Assembly (NCBI GenBank): GCA_963759375.1
Contig: CAVWYY010000005.1
Coordinates: 11,658-75,657 of the forward strand
Source of the DNA: DASSUW01 sp963759375
GTDB lineage: Bacteria; Actinomycetota; Thermoleophilia; Solirubrobacterales; Solirubrobacteraceae
Length of the DNA stretch: 64,000 bases
Reading direction: 5' to 3'
Shown here piece by piece: positions 52,186-61,874 of this stretch; position 1 is the stretch's first letter, and every line of letters begins with the position of its first letter. Position numbers and translations under genes: made by a program. The notes under the pieces are model-generated. The model searched no databases, had not been told where the DNA came from, and saw only the letters and a program-made list of their open reading frames with translations.

Positions 52186-53216
52186 GCGATCAGCTCACAG
52201 AGGACGTGGTAGGCGCTCGCCTGCGCCTCCTGGATGCGCGGGATGTGCTGCGAGCGCGTGACGATCACATGGTCGGCCAGCTGCTCGGCGGCGATCCGGC
52301 CACCGTCGTAGCCGACGAGCGCGATCGTCGCCAGCCCGCGGCGGCGCGCCTCGGCCAGCGCGGAGATCACGTTCCCCGAGCCGCCGCTGGTGGACAGCGC
52401 GACCAGCGCGTCGCCGGCGCGCCCGTACGCGATCACCTGGCGGGCGAACACCGCCTCGACGCCGACGTCGTTGGCGATCGCGGTGATGATCGCGGGGTCG
52501 GCCGTGAGGTCGATCGCCGGCCGCCCGGCGCGCTCGAGGTCGGCGACGAGGTCCATCGCGTCGGTCGCCGACCCGCCGTTGCCGAGCGCGAGCACGCGCC
52601 CGGCCCCGCGCATCGCCTCCGCCGCGGCGTGCAGCGTGTCCGCCCCCTCGGTCAGCGTCTGCTCGCGCAGCGCGCCGATCTCCTCCGCCTTCATGAGGAT
52701 CGAGCGCCGCACGTCCTCGAGCACGGCGTCCTCGTCGGTCTCGCGCTCGCCGAGGAACGGGTAGAGGAAGCTCGCCGCCCCGGTGTCGTGCACGTTGCGC
52801 TCGCTGTGCTCGAGGAACACGTGCACGAGCTCCCAGAGGACGTGGTACGCGGTCTCGACGAGCTCCTGGCGGATGAACGGGTCGTCCACCGGCGGCGCGA
52901 GGTCGATCACCATCGCCGGCGTCTCGGGGAGCTCGACGCCGAACGCGATCACCATGTCGTCGGGCTCGGCGAGCAGTTCGAGCTGGCGGGCGGTGACCGC
53001 GAGGGCGGGGAGCGCGCGCTTGCCGACGATCACCGGGTGCACGAACTCGACGGCCACGTGCCGCGAGTCCGAGATGTCGCCGGTGGCGAGCAGCCGCCCT
53101 CCGCGGGCGAACCGCTCCGCCATCGCCCGGCACAGGTGCGCGAGCCGGTCGGCCTCGGCCGCGAACCACGAGGCGTTGGCCTCGCGCCGCCGGTCGAGGG
53201 CGACCGCCTTCATCAT
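52182..53216 (-). CDS. SIS-domain protein (GmhA-like), hydrogenase operon
   Basis: The 344-residue protein appears to hold two SIS-type halves. The first (about 15-150: FARGGRLLATGDISDSRHVAVEFVHP) is degenerate. The second (about 165-344) is canonical: GRVLALGNGGSATDAMDLVADLE, then AIANDVGVEAVFARQVIAYG, DALVALSTSGGSGNVISALAEARRRG and ADHVIVTRSQHIPRIQEAQASAYHVLCELI, like phosphoheptose isomerase. SIS domains bind phosphosugars, yet no heptose genes are here and the gene is coupled to hypB (ATGA). I know of SIS proteins in actinobacterial group 1h hydrogenase clusters; their role is not established. Confidence 0.75.
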   Translation of the reverse strand: MMKAVALDRRREANASWFAAEADRLAHLCRAMAERFARGGRLLATGDISDSRHVAVEFVHPVIVGKRALPALAVTARQLELLAEPDDMVIAFGVELPETPAMVIDLAPPVDDPFIRQELVETAYHVLWELVHVFLEHSERNVHDTGAASFLYPFLGERETDEDAVLEDVRRSILMKAEEIGALREQTLTEGADTLHAAAEAMRGAGRVLALGNGGSATDAMDLVADLERAGRPAIDLTADPAIITAIANDVGVEAVFARQVIAYGRAGDALVALSTSGGSGNVISALAEARRRGLATIALVGYDGGRIAAEQLADHVIVTRSQHIPRIQEAQASAYHVLCELIA

Positions 53217-53893
53217 GCAGCGACCTCCCGCCTGGCGGGCAGCTCCAGCAGCCAGTCCCGCCACGCCTCGACCCCCTCGCCGGTGCGCGCGCTCACGAGC
53301 ATGCGCGGCACGCCCGGGTGCACCGCGTCGAGGTGGTGCAGGAACTTGTCCATGTCGAAGTCCAGGTGCGGCAGCAGGTCGATCTTGTTGACCAGCACAA
53401 GCTCGCAGGTGCGGAACATCAGCGGGTACTTGAGCGGCTTGTCCTCGCCCTCGGTGACCGATGACACCATGATCCGCGCATCCTCGCCGACGCGGAACTC
53501 GGCCGGGCACACGAGGTTGCCGACGTTCTCGATCACCAGCAGGTCGATGGTCTCCAGCGGCAGGGCGGGCAGCGCCGAGCGGACCATGTTGGCGTCGAGA
53601 TGGCACTCGCCGCCGAACCCCGGATCGGTGTTGAGCTGCGTGACCGGCACGTGCAGGCTCGCGAGGCGGTCGGCGTCGTAGCTGCCCTGCACGTCGCCCT
53701 CCAGCACCCCGGCGCGCACGTCGCCGAGCCCGTCGAGCACCCGCTCCAGCAGCGTCGTCTTGCCGGCCCCGGGCGCGCTCATCAGGTTCACGACCGTCAC
53801 GTCGTGACGATCGAAGTCGTCGCGATTCGCGCGGGCGATCGTGTTGTTGGCGTCGAGCGCGTCCTCGACGACCCTCACCTTCACGCGGTGCAT
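53213..53893 (-). CDS. hypB: Hydrogenase nickel incorporation GTPase HypB
   Basis: HypB hydrolyses GTP to deliver nickel with HypA to the large subunit. The 226-residue protein has the P-loop LMSAPGAGKTTLLERVL, GVLEGDVQGSYDADRL, the metal-site region VTQLNTDPGFGGECHLDANMV, LLVIENVGNLVCPAEFRVGEDA and the guanine motif LVNKIDLL. A His-rich N-terminal tail is absent, so nickel storage is not expected. It overlaps hypA by 13 bp and the SIS gene by 4 bp. Confidence 0.93.
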   Translation of the reverse strand: MHRVKVRVVEDALDANNTIARANRDDFDRHDVTVVNLMSAPGAGKTTLLERVLDGLGDVRAGVLEGDVQGSYDADRLASLHVPVTQLNTDPGFGGECHLDANMVRSALPALPLETIDLLVIENVGNLVCPAEFRVGEDARIMVSSVTEGEDKPLKYPLMFRTCELVLVNKIDLLPHLDFDMDKFLHHLDAVHPGVPRMLVSARTGEGVEAWRDWLLELPARREVAA

Positions 53894-54228
53894 GCGGCCT
53901 CCTCCACCTCGATCGACTCGACCTCGAGCTCGTCGCCCGCGATCACCTCGCCCGCTCCACCGCAGGCCGTGCAGCGGAACCACGCGTCCTCCGGGTCCCA
54001 CTCGTGCGGGCAGCGCTCGCAGCGCAGCCGCGCCGCGATGTACTCCTGCTCGAGCCGCGCGCCCTCGCAGAGCGTCTCGCGCGACACGAGCTCGAAGTAG
54101 AACGCCAGCGACTCCGGCACCACCTGGCGCAGGTGCCCGATGCGGAGCGACACGACGGTCACCCGGCGCCCCGCGGCGTGCTTGAGCACCGTGTCGACGA
54201 CCGCACTGGAGACCGACAGCTCGTGCAT
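53881..54228 (-). CDS. hypA: Hydrogenase nickel chaperone HypA
   Basis: HypA binds nickel at its N-terminus and a structural zinc in a loop. The 115-residue protein starts MHELSVSSAVVDTVLKHA (His2 is the nickel ligand), has VVSLRIGHLRQVVPESLAFYFE, and the zinc ribbon RCERCPHEW..FRCTACGGAGEV. Length fits the family. TGATG couples it to the protease gene upstream. Confidence 0.93.
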   Translation of the reverse strand: MHELSVSSAVVDTVLKHAAGRRVTVVSLRIGHLRQVVPESLAFYFELVSRETLCEGARLEQEYIAARLRCERCPHEWDPEDAWFRCTACGGAGEVIAGDELEVESIEVEEAACTA

Positions 54229-54740
54229 CAGGTCTGGTACGCCGCGTCGGTGCGCAGCTCCGCGATCGTCTCCATCACCAGCGCGATCGCCCGCTCGACG
54301 GCGGCCTCCACGGCGGGCGTCAGCCCGAGGCCGACATCCTCGACCACCGCCGGCTCGCACGCGATCACCTGCACGCGGCCCGGCCAGCCCCCCATCACGC
54401 GCACGAAGCGCAGCATCGTCATCGGGTCCATCGAATGCGGGTCGATCGTCTCGCCGTCCTCGATCTCGGCCGGGACGTCGTCGCGCTCGACGTCGATCAC
54501 ATACAGCGTCCCGGGCTCGCCGCCCTGGCGACTCACGTCGACGATCACCAGCGCGCTGTAGCCGCGCATGACCTCGTACGCCAGGTCGAGCCCGCTGGTG
54601 CCGACGTCCATCACGCTGACGCCGGACGGCAGCTCGCGCTCGGCGAGCCTGCGCGCCACCTCGGCGCCGAACGCGTCGTCCTGCAGCCAGGCGTTTCCCA
54701 CGCCGGCGATCAGGATCTGCTTCTCGAGCTCTGGGGTCAT
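54228..54740 (-). CDS. Hydrogenase maturation protease (HycI/HupD family)
   Basis: The endopeptidase removes the C-terminal peptide of the large subunit after nickel insertion. The 170-residue protein begins ILIAGVGNAWLQDDAFGAEVARRL (family GxGNxxxxDDxFG, with the nickel-sensing acidic position), then VMDVGTSGLDLAYEVMRGYSALVIVDVSRQG and IDPHSMDPMTMLRFVRVMGG with the second metal-site His. The C-terminal extension is slightly long. A matching peptide at the HhyL C-terminus after DPCxxCxxH supports its role. Confidence 0.88.
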   Translation of the reverse strand: MTPELEKQILIAGVGNAWLQDDAFGAEVARRLAERELPSGVSVMDVGTSGLDLAYEVMRGYSALVIVDVSRQGGEPGTLYVIDVERDDVPAEIEDGETIDPHSMDPMTMLRFVRVMGGWPGRVQVIACEPAVVEDVGLGLTPAVEAAVERAIALVMETIAELRTDAAYQT

Positions 54741-55853
54741 GCCGGGACCACCTCCACCTCGGCGGGCTTGAAGTACAGGTAGCGGCCGATGTCGCGCATC
54801 AGCTCCTGGCCTGGATCGTCGTCGACGGTGACCGCCAGGTGGACGCCGTCCTCGTAGTCGCGGTAGATCCGCTCGATCGTCGCCGTGCGGCCGGCCCACA
54901 CGCCGTCCTGCGGCGCCGCGCCGGGGCCGGGGCGCAGCCGCACCTTGCCGCCGCGCGTGAAGGTCACGCCGCCGACGGAGATCGCCGGCTCGCCGGCCAC
55001 GTCGGCCGGCCCCGGCCGGTGCGCGGGCGGAAGATCGGTGACCGTGACCCGCCCGTGCAGCCGCTTCAACGCCTCGGGCCCTTCCGCCTCGGCGCGGGCG
55101 AGCATCTCCCGGACCTTGGGGTCCTGCTCGGCGATCGCCGCGCGCTCGGCGTCGCTGAGCGCGAGCACGTGCAGCAGCAGCGCCTCCTCGATCTCCGTGG
55201 CATCGAACAGGTCGCCGTGGCTCTCGGGCGCGATCTGCGGGTGGTCGGGCAGGACGATCGTCGCGCCGAGGACCGTGTCGTCGGTCTCCGTCGCCAGGAC
55301 CGGGAAGATGTTGATGTGCTCGCACGCCGCGACCGCCGCGGCCGCGGTCGGGCCCGGGGAGATCGGCGAGGCGAAGCGCCCCCCGGGCGCGTGCGCGACC
55401 AGGTGCGTGGAGCGCAGCGACGCGCGCAGCGCCCCCGCCCGATCCAGCCCCTCGGGGACCTCCGTCGTGTTGTGCACGCACATCGCGACCCGCACCAGCC
55501 CGCCGTCGAGCGGCGTCGTGGCGAGCCGGACCCGGCCCTGGACATCGTCGAACGCGAACTCGACCGTCGCGTCGGCTTCGAGCTCGACGCGCCGGGCTCG
55601 CGGCGCTCGCGTGGGCTCGAGGAAGACGAGCGTTCCCGTCGACATTCTCGCCGGGCTCGAGCACGAGCTGCATCCGCGCCCGGTCGAACGTGTGCGGGCC
55701 GCCGGCCGCGTAGACCGGCGGGTAGACGATGCCGAACGGCGTGGGCGTCGCGTTCTTGGTCGCGCTCGGCGTGTACGGGTAGAGCGCGTAGCCCTCGTAC
55801 AGGGAGCAGGGGGATGCGTCACGAAAGCAGGCGGTCCGGCTCCCGACGCTCAC
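54737..55853 (-). pseudogene. Hydrogenase-operon conserved protein with LEGYxLYPY-type motif, frameshifted
   Basis: GTG 55853 opens a segment with YEGYALYPYTPSATKNATPTPFGIVYPP and TFDRARMQLVLEPGEN. Near 55645 one extra base shifts the frame, and the rest (TLVFLEPTRAPRARRVELEAD, MCVHNTTEVPEGLDRAGALR, PESHGDLFDATEIEEALLLH, SVGGVTFTRGGKVRLRPGPG, GRYLYFKPAEVEVVP) runs to 54737. The joined product is about 370 residues. I recognise EGYxLYPY proteins from hydrogenase and other redox operons but know no function. Overlaps with both neighbours are 4 bp. The conserved reading in both parts argues for sequence error rather than loss. Confidence 0.65.
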
Positions 55854-56485
55854 AGCAGCTCCCGCACCGTGTCGTCGAACGAGTGCAGCCCGCGCTCTGC
55901 CTTGCGCCGCGCCAGCGCGTCGAGCGTCTCGCGCTGCAGCCGGATCCAGCCACCGCCGGGGTAGTGGGCGTCGATCGTGCGCCGCCAGACCTCGACCGGC
56001 AGCCGCCAGCTCGCCGAGCAGCTCCAGGGCACGAGCACGACCTGCAGCCGGTCGTCGGCGCCGCGGTAGAGCACCGTGCCGTTGAAGTGGAAGCACAGCG
56101 GCACCTGGCCGTCGCGGAGCGAGTCGAAGTACTTGGCCGATGCGACCTCGAGATCGTACGTGCACTGCACCTCGATCGTGAACGGCGTCGATCCGGTGAA
56201 CGACGGCACCAGCGACTCCACCCGCGCCCACTGGAACGAGTGCGTCGTCGCGCCCCAGCGCTCGGGCGGCCCGAACAGCTCGACCAGCCGCTCGCGCTCG
56301 GCGTCGCCGTACGGCGCCGCGCCGGGTCGATGTGGATCTGCGTGGACAGCGCGACCGCGTAGACCTCGCGGCCCTCCGGCTCCTGACCAGCAGGTGGAAG
56401 CGCACGCCCGGATGCGCCGAGTGCTCGACGGCTCGGCGCCGGCGACGGTGAAGTCGAGCGCCGGAGGCGCGGCCAGCTCGCTCAT
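55850..56485 (-). pseudogene. DUF6084-like hydrogenase-associated protein, N-terminal part frameshifted
   Basis: ATG 56485 starts SELAAPPALDFTVAGAEP. Three indels between about 56310 and 56440 scatter the next segment over frames (AHPGVRFHLLVRS, then PEGREVYAVALSTQIHIDPA). From YGDAERERLVELFGPPERWG the frame is clean to 55850, with FQWARVESLVPSFTGSTPFTIEVQCTYDLEVASAKYF and CFHFNGTVLYRGADDRLQVVLVPW. This matches my memory of DUF6084 proteins in actinobacterial hydrogenase clusters. No catalytic motif is evident. Length about 215. Confidence 0.65.
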
Positions 56486-57107
56486 CGGACCGTCGCCATG
56501 CCGCTTGCAGGCCGTCGAAGTAGTGCTGCGACGGCGGCCTCCATCCCGATCCGCCGGTGATGCCCTCCCAGGTGGACTTGATGATCCCGACGAGCCGATA
56601 GCAGTCGTCGAGCGGAGCGATGGCGAAGACGTGCGGCGACGCTAGCCGGTTCACGATCAGCGCCTCCGCGTCGGGGTCGAGGTCCTCGAGCACGGGGTTC
56701 GCCTCCACGAGGCGGTCCCATGCATCCAGGTCGAGCTCGCACTCGGTGGCGCCGGCCGGGCTCGGGTAGAGGCCGACGATCGCCGCCGGTGGTCGCTCGA
56801 TCGCATGAAGAACGCAAGGCCGATCGGGATCTGGAAGGCGGCCCACTGCTCGTCGGAGAGCTCGAACGGCTCAAGCCACAACGTGCGCGATCCGGTCGGC
56901 CGGTAGCGCGCCTCGCCCGAGCGGACCGACCAGCAGGTCGGGCAGACGCAGATGATGCGCCGCTCCTCGAGGTCGAGGAGGTGCTTGTGATCCCGGGCCA
57001 GCGACAGCGGGCACAGCTCACAGCGAGGGCCGTCCGCCGGCCGGCGAGCGCCGGCTCTGGGGCTGGCGCGCGAAGCGCCGCAGGCCGGCGACGAGCGCGG
57101 GGTCCAT
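56482..57107 (-). pseudogene. DUF5947-like hydrogenase-associated protein with Cys motifs, frameshifted
   Basis: ATG 57107 begins DPALVAGLRRFARQP. The next frame gives PRCELCPLSLARDHKHLLDLEERRIICVCPTCWSV and TLWLEPFELSDEQWAAFQIPIGLAFFM. A further frame gives PPAAIVGLYPSPAGATECELDLDAW, NPVLEDLDPDAEALIVNRL and DDCYRLVGIIKSTWEGITGG. Two CxxC/CxC motifs near the N-terminus suggest a zinc or iron site. The composition and order match DUF5947 proteins of group 1h hydrogenase operons as I know them; function unknown. Start and end are placed from operon-style ATGA overlaps. Confidence 0.62.
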
Positions 57108-57955
57108 CACGGCCACCGCCACGCGCACGCGCCCCTCCGCGCGGAGTAGCGGCACCGGAGCGATCTGCAGCGCGTCGTCATCCGGCGAGCGGCCTGCCCG
57201 ACGCAGCTCGAACCGCCGCTCGCACGACGGGCAGGTGAGCGTGCCCAAGGTGTCATCGGCGGCTGCGTCGAGCCGCGACCGGCACCAGCCGCACGCGTTG
57301 TGGTAGGCCAGGAGCGTGCCGCCCACGTTCGCCACCAGCACCTCGGCGCCGCTCACGGTCATCGGCGCCGTGCGCCCGGTGCGCCGGCGGGTCGCCGTCG
57401 AGGTCCGTCCACGCCGCCGGCGGAGCGCCGCTGTTGGATTGGATCACCGGCAGCTCGAACGCCGGGACTGGCGCCTCAGCACACCGTCGACCTCCAGGCC
57501 CTCGAGATCCGGCGCCGTCTCCTCGAGCGCCTTCTTGATCGCCAACTCGAGCGTCGGCGCTCGATGCGGGGCAGCCCTCGCAGTGCCCGACCAGGCGCAT
57601 CTTGGCCACACCGTCCGCGATGCCGAGCAGCTCGACGTCGCCGCCATGGGACTCCATGTACGGCCGCACGCTGTCGAGCGCCTCGACTCACCCGCTCCTC
57701 GAGCGATCACCGGGTACAGGCCGTGGATCAGCAGCAGGCTCGCGACGACGCCGTCGTCGACGAGCCGATCGCGGACGCGGCGCCGGGCGTCGGGTAGCGA
57801 GCGCAGCCATGATCCGCTCCAGGCCCTGCGCCGTAGAGCTGGATGATCGAGGCCACGAGCTCGTCCGCGACCGCGCGCGCCTGGAAGTCCTGGACCTCCT
57901 CGAGCTGGGCGGTCAGCTCCTGGACGCGCGCGATCAGTTGGTCGGAGGTCAGCAC
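57107..57955 (-). pseudogene. NifU-domain plus Rieske-like protein, frameshifted
   Basis: GTG 57955 overlaps the end of hhyL. In successive frames it reads SDQLIARVQELTAQLEEVQDF, ARRRVRDRLVDDGVVASLLLIHGLYP, a NifU C-terminal domain (VRPYMESHGGDVELLGIADG with GHCEGCPASSA; CxxC cluster site) and VPAFELPVIQSNSGAPPAAW. A Rieske-like ending with four cysteines follows (LVANVGGTLLAYHNACGWC, LTCPSCERRFEL). At least six indels break it. The joined protein is about 280 residues. It probably carries or delivers an Fe-S cluster, perhaps as the electron carrier of the hydrogenase. In the observed frame the first stop is at 57018; 57107 assumes one more indel. Confidence 0.65.
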
Positions 57956-59726
57956 ATCCCCGTCGGCGATGTGGACGACCTTGCGGACCTTGCCCTTCCC
58001 GTACATGTGCACCCCGCAGGGCAGGCACGGGTCGAAGCTGTGGACCGCCCGCATGATGTCGATCGCCCTTGAAGTTCTCGGGACCGTTCTCCTCGAAGAT
58101 CGGCGTGTTCTGCACGGAATCCTCGTACGGGCCGGGCGTGCCGTAGGCATCGCGCGGGTTGCCGTTCCACGGCGTCGGCGGGTAGGGCTGGTAGTTGGCG
58201 ATCTTGCCCTCCCGGATGACCATGTGGTGGCTCAGCACGCCGCGGGCCGCCTCGTGGAAGCCGACGCTCACGGCCTGCTCCGGCACCTTGAAGTCGTTCC
58301 ACGACTTCGTACGGCCGGCGCGGACCTCCTTGAGCGCCTGCTCGAGGTTGTAGAGCCCGACGAGCGCCGAGTACGCCTGGTGGTAGCTGCGGGCCCGCTG
58401 GCGCTCGATCGCGTTCGACCACTTCGGGATCTTCCACTCGAGCTCCATCTCGGGCATGAACCCGGTCTTCGGGAGCACCATCTGCAGGCTCTCGCCGGTC
58501 GCCTTCAGGTAGCCGATGTCGAGGAGCCCGGCCTTGGCCGTGACCCACTGGCGCGCGAACGGGCCGCCGCCGGTGTCGTTGGCGACGAAGACGTCGTTGC
58601 GCTTGTCGAACATCCGCGGCGACGCGACCCACGAGTACTTGTCGGCCCAGTCGCGCGCCTGCGGCTTGGGCAGCGTCACCTTGTTCCAGGGGTGGCGCTT
58701 GTCGACGGGGTTGCCGAGCGGGTCGTGCGTGACGAACGTCTCCTCGTTCGTCCAGTCGTCGAAGTACGACGAGCCGAGCAGGATGCGGATCGCGAGGTTG
58801 ATCTCGACCAGGTCGGTGGTGATCAGCTCGCCCTTGAACACGAGGCCCGGCGTGACGAACCGCCGCCGGCCCCACTCGGTCATGTTGGCGTAGTTGTAGT
58901 CGACGTACTGCGGGTCGTCGAACGCTCCCCAGCACACGAGATCGGTGTCCCGGTAGCCGACCATCTCGTAGCCCGGCATCGCCTCATAGAAGAAGTCGTA
59001 GAGGTCGTCGTGCATCGGGACCGTGCGCTTGCAGTAGTCCATGTAGCGCATCAGCCGCACGTAGTAGTCCGTGAGCGTCTGGTGCGTGATGTCGGCGCTG
59101 CAGCCGCCGGGCATGATCGTCGACGGGTGCGTGTGACGCCCGCCGAACAGGCAGTACATCTCGCGCGTGTAGCGCGCCACCTGCAGCGTCTCCAGGTAGA
59201 AGCTGCCGGTGAACGCGTTGAGCGCCCGCATGATGTCGGCGATCGTCTTGTAGCCGTGGATGTCGGAGTGCGGGGCGGCGGTCTCCTCGGCCTTCTTGAG
59301 CAGCCCCGGGTTGGTCTCCTTGACCACCTGCTCGGAGTAGTCCACGTTCGCCATGCAGTCGTTGAAGATCGCGTGGTCGAACATGAAGTCGGCCGACTCC
59401 GCGAGGTTGAACGCGTAGTCGCCGAGCGGCGGCGGCTTGACGCCGTACGCCATGTTCTGGTTCAGGCACGAGCACGTGCAGTGGTTGTCACCGCAGATGC
59501 CGCAGATGCGGCTGGTGATGAAGTGCGCGTCCCGCGGATCGATCCCCTTCATGAAGATGTCGAAGCCGCGGAAGATCATCGAGGTGCTGTAGCACTTGAG
59601 CACCTGCTGATTCGCGAAGTCGATCTCGGTGTGGATGCCCAGGCTGCCGACGATCCGGGTCACCGGATCCCAGGACATCTCCTTGACGGCGACCTTCTTC
59701 TCGACCGGAGTCTCTGCTGTTGCCAT
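57949..59726 (-). CDS. hhyL: [NiFe] hydrogenase large subunit (group 1h-like), two indels at the C-terminus
   Basis: This is the catalytic subunit that splits H2 at the Ni-Fe centre. The protein of about 590 residues has N-terminal nickel ligands in RICGICGDNHCTCSC (L1 motif, about residue 75), HSDIHGYKTIADIMRALNAFTGSFYLE, and C-terminal ligands in SFDPCLPCGVHMYGKGK (L2 motif). The end is shifted twice, near 58066 and 57972. Joined, it reads VHSFDPCLPCGVH and ends HSPTGMC at 57949. The peptide after the L2 His should be cleaved by the protease encoded downstream. The overall sequence style (MSWDPVTRIVGSLGIHTEIDF) fits the high-affinity actinobacterial type. It starts 9 bp after hhyS. Confidence 0.9.
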
Positions 59727-59735
59727 GTCCGCTCC

Positions 59736-60798
59736 TCACCACCGCTTGGCGTAGCCGGTGGTCAACTCCGGCTTGTTGTGCCGCCACTCCGGTTCCTTGT
59801 CGTACTCGCGCTTGATGTTGTACTTGCGGCCCCAGCGCAGGAGCGGGCCGTAGGTGAACTTCGCGACGCTGCTGCGACACTCGCCCGTACTTGTCCTCGT
59901 CCATGAACGGCATGTACTTGTCGGGGAACCCCGGCATCGTGCACGCCATGCAGATGCCGCCCACGTTCGGGCAGCCGCCGATGCCGTTGATCCACCCCCG
60001 CACCGGCACGTTGCACTTGACCACCGGGCCCTTGCAGCCCAGCTTGACGAGGCAGCGGTGGTCGGATCCGTACTCGGTCGCGAAGTCGCCGGTCTCGTAG
60101 AAGGCGGCCCGGTTGCAGCTCTCGTGGACGGTGCGCCCGAACAGCCACTTCGGCCGCAGCGCCTCGTCGAGCTCGGGCAGCGGCGCCATCCCCGCGAGCG
60201 CGAACACCAGGTACATCAGCGTCTCGGTGATGTTGTCGCCCTGCGCCGGGCAGCCCGGGATGTTGACGATCGGGATGCCGGCCTTGGACTTCCAGTTCCA
60301 GCCCAGGTAGTCCGCCAGGCCCATGGCGCCGGTCGGGTTGTTCTTCATCGCCGGGATGCCGCCGTAGGTGGCGCAGGTGCCGACCGCCACCACGGCCGCC
60401 GCCTTCGGCGCGAGCCGGTCGACCCACTCGTTCGTGGTCACCGGCTGGCCGGTCGACGGGTTCACGCCCATCCCGGTCCAGTAGCCGTCGCCGTTGATGT
60501 TCTCGTTCGGGACCGAGCCCTCGAGCACGAGCACGAACGGGTCGAGCTTGCCGTCCTCGGCGTCGTACCAGGCCTGCATGAAGTCCTCGCCGGACTCCAC
60601 CGCGAGCACGGTGTTGTGCACCACGACGCGCGGCATGCCGGGGATCGCGCCGGTGATGATGTCCTCCAGGCTCGGGTTCGTGGCGCCGGTCATCGCCACG
60701 CTGTCCCCCTCGCAGCTCAATCCGGTCGTGAGCCAGATGACGTGGGCGGTGATGCCCTCCGTCTTGGCCTGATTCTCTACGAACTCGGTTGCGGCCAT
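59736..60798 (-). CDS. hhyS: [NiFe] hydrogenase small subunit (group 1h-like), one indel near the C-terminus
   Basis: The small subunit holds three Fe-S clusters that carry electrons from the active site. From ATG 60798 it shows HVIWLTTGLSCEGDSVAMTGA (proximal site), VVAVGTCATYGGIPAM, VNIPGCPAQGDN, SCNRAAFYETGDFA, KLGCKGPVVKCNVPVRGW and GGCPNVGGICMACTMPGFPDKY. No Tat signal is present, as in other group 1h enzymes, so it faces the cytoplasm. Near 59885 one extra base shifts the end; joined it reads YGECRSSVAKFTYGPLLRWGR and ends GYAKRW at 59736. Product about 353 residues. Confidence 0.9.
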
Positions 60799-60812
60799 AG
60801 ATTCACTCCCTC

Positions 60813-61874
60813 TCAGCAGATCCGCGGTAGCGGGTCACCGACGAGCTGGTCCATCACCCGTCGGCCGCCGAATGCCGTGTTGACCAGCACCATCCCCGGC
60901 GGCTCCGTCTTCACCTCTCCGATGTCCGCCGCGCGCGCGCAGCCTTCAACGCTGCGCAGCGCCGCGAGGGCCGCGTCCGCATCCTGCGGCGCCACGAACG
61001 CGACGAGGACTCCCTCGTTGGCCACGTACATCGGGTCGATCCCGAGGATCTCGGCGGCACCCGCGACGGCGGGGTCCACCGGCACCTCTCCCTCTCTCAC
61101 GACCATCGCCACGCCGGAGGCGCGGGCGAGCTCGTTGAGCACCGAGGCGACACCGCCCCGCGTCGCGTCGCGCATCGTGCGCAGCGACGGGCCGGCTGCC
61201 TCGAGCAGCGCGTCGGCCGCGGGCCACAGCGACCGGGTATCCGACTCGATGTCGGCGTCCAGCCCGAGCTCTCCGCGGGCCAGCATGATCGCCGTCCCGT
61301 GCGCGCCGATGGGACCGGACACGAGGATCCGGTCCCCGGGCCGGAGCGCGCCCGGGGACAGCTCGGCGCGCGGATCGCGCCGGCCGACGCCGGTTGTGCA
61401 CACGTACATGCCGTCGGCGTGCCCGCGCTCGACCACCTTGGTGTCGCCCGCGACGATCCGCACGCCGGCGGCGGCCGCCGCCGCGGCCATCGCATCGACC
61501 TCGGCGCGGAGCACGTCGGCGTCGAGGCCCTCCTCGAGGATGAGCGCGAGGCTCAGCGCCAGCGGGCGCGCCCCGGCCATCGCCAGGTCGTTGACCGTGC
61601 CGTTGACGGCCAGGTCGCCGATCGAGCCGCCCGGGAACTGCAGCGGCTTGACGACGAACGAGTCGGTCGTGAGCGCGACGTCATCCGCCGTCGCGGCGTC
61701 GGCCAGTTCCTCGATGCCGAAGGCCGGCGCCAGCAGGCCCTCGATCAGCGTCTGGGTCGCCTTCCCCCCGGCGCCGTGGGCCATCGTGATCCGCTCGTCT
61801 CGGAAACGCGGCCGCTTCGCTCGAGCGGTCTCGATGATGCCGAGTATCCGCTCCTCACGAGACGACACGCTCAC
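60813..61874 (-). CDS. hypE: Hydrogenase maturation protein HypE
   Basis: HypE dehydrates its carbamoylated C-terminal Cys to thiocyanate, giving CN to the Fe site. The protein of about 353 residues has ITMAHGAGGKATQTLIEGL, DDVALTTDSFVVKPLQFPGGSIGDLAVNGTVNDLAMAGA (ATP site), GDTKVVERGHADGMY, MRDATRGGVASVLNELA and the essential terminal PRIC. Start uncertain between GTG 61874, GTG 61868 and the core near ITMAHG. The gene overlaps hypD by about 20 bp. Confidence 0.92.
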   Translation of the reverse strand: MSVSSREERILGIIETARAKRPRFRDERITMAHGAGGKATQTLIEGLLAPAFGIEELADAATADDVALTTDSFVVKPLQFPGGSIGDLAVNGTVNDLAMAGARPLALSLALILEEGLDADVLRAEVDAMAAAAAAAGVRIVAGDTKVVERGHADGMYVCTTGVGRRDPRAELSPGALRPGDRILVSGPIGAHGTAIMLARGELGLDADIESDTRSLWPAADALLEAAGPSLRTMRDATRGGVASVLNELARASGVAMVVREGEVPVDPAVAGAAEILGIDPMYVANEGVLVAFVAPQDADAALAALRSVEGCARAADIGEVKTEPPGMVLVNTAFGGRRVMDQLVGDPLPRIC

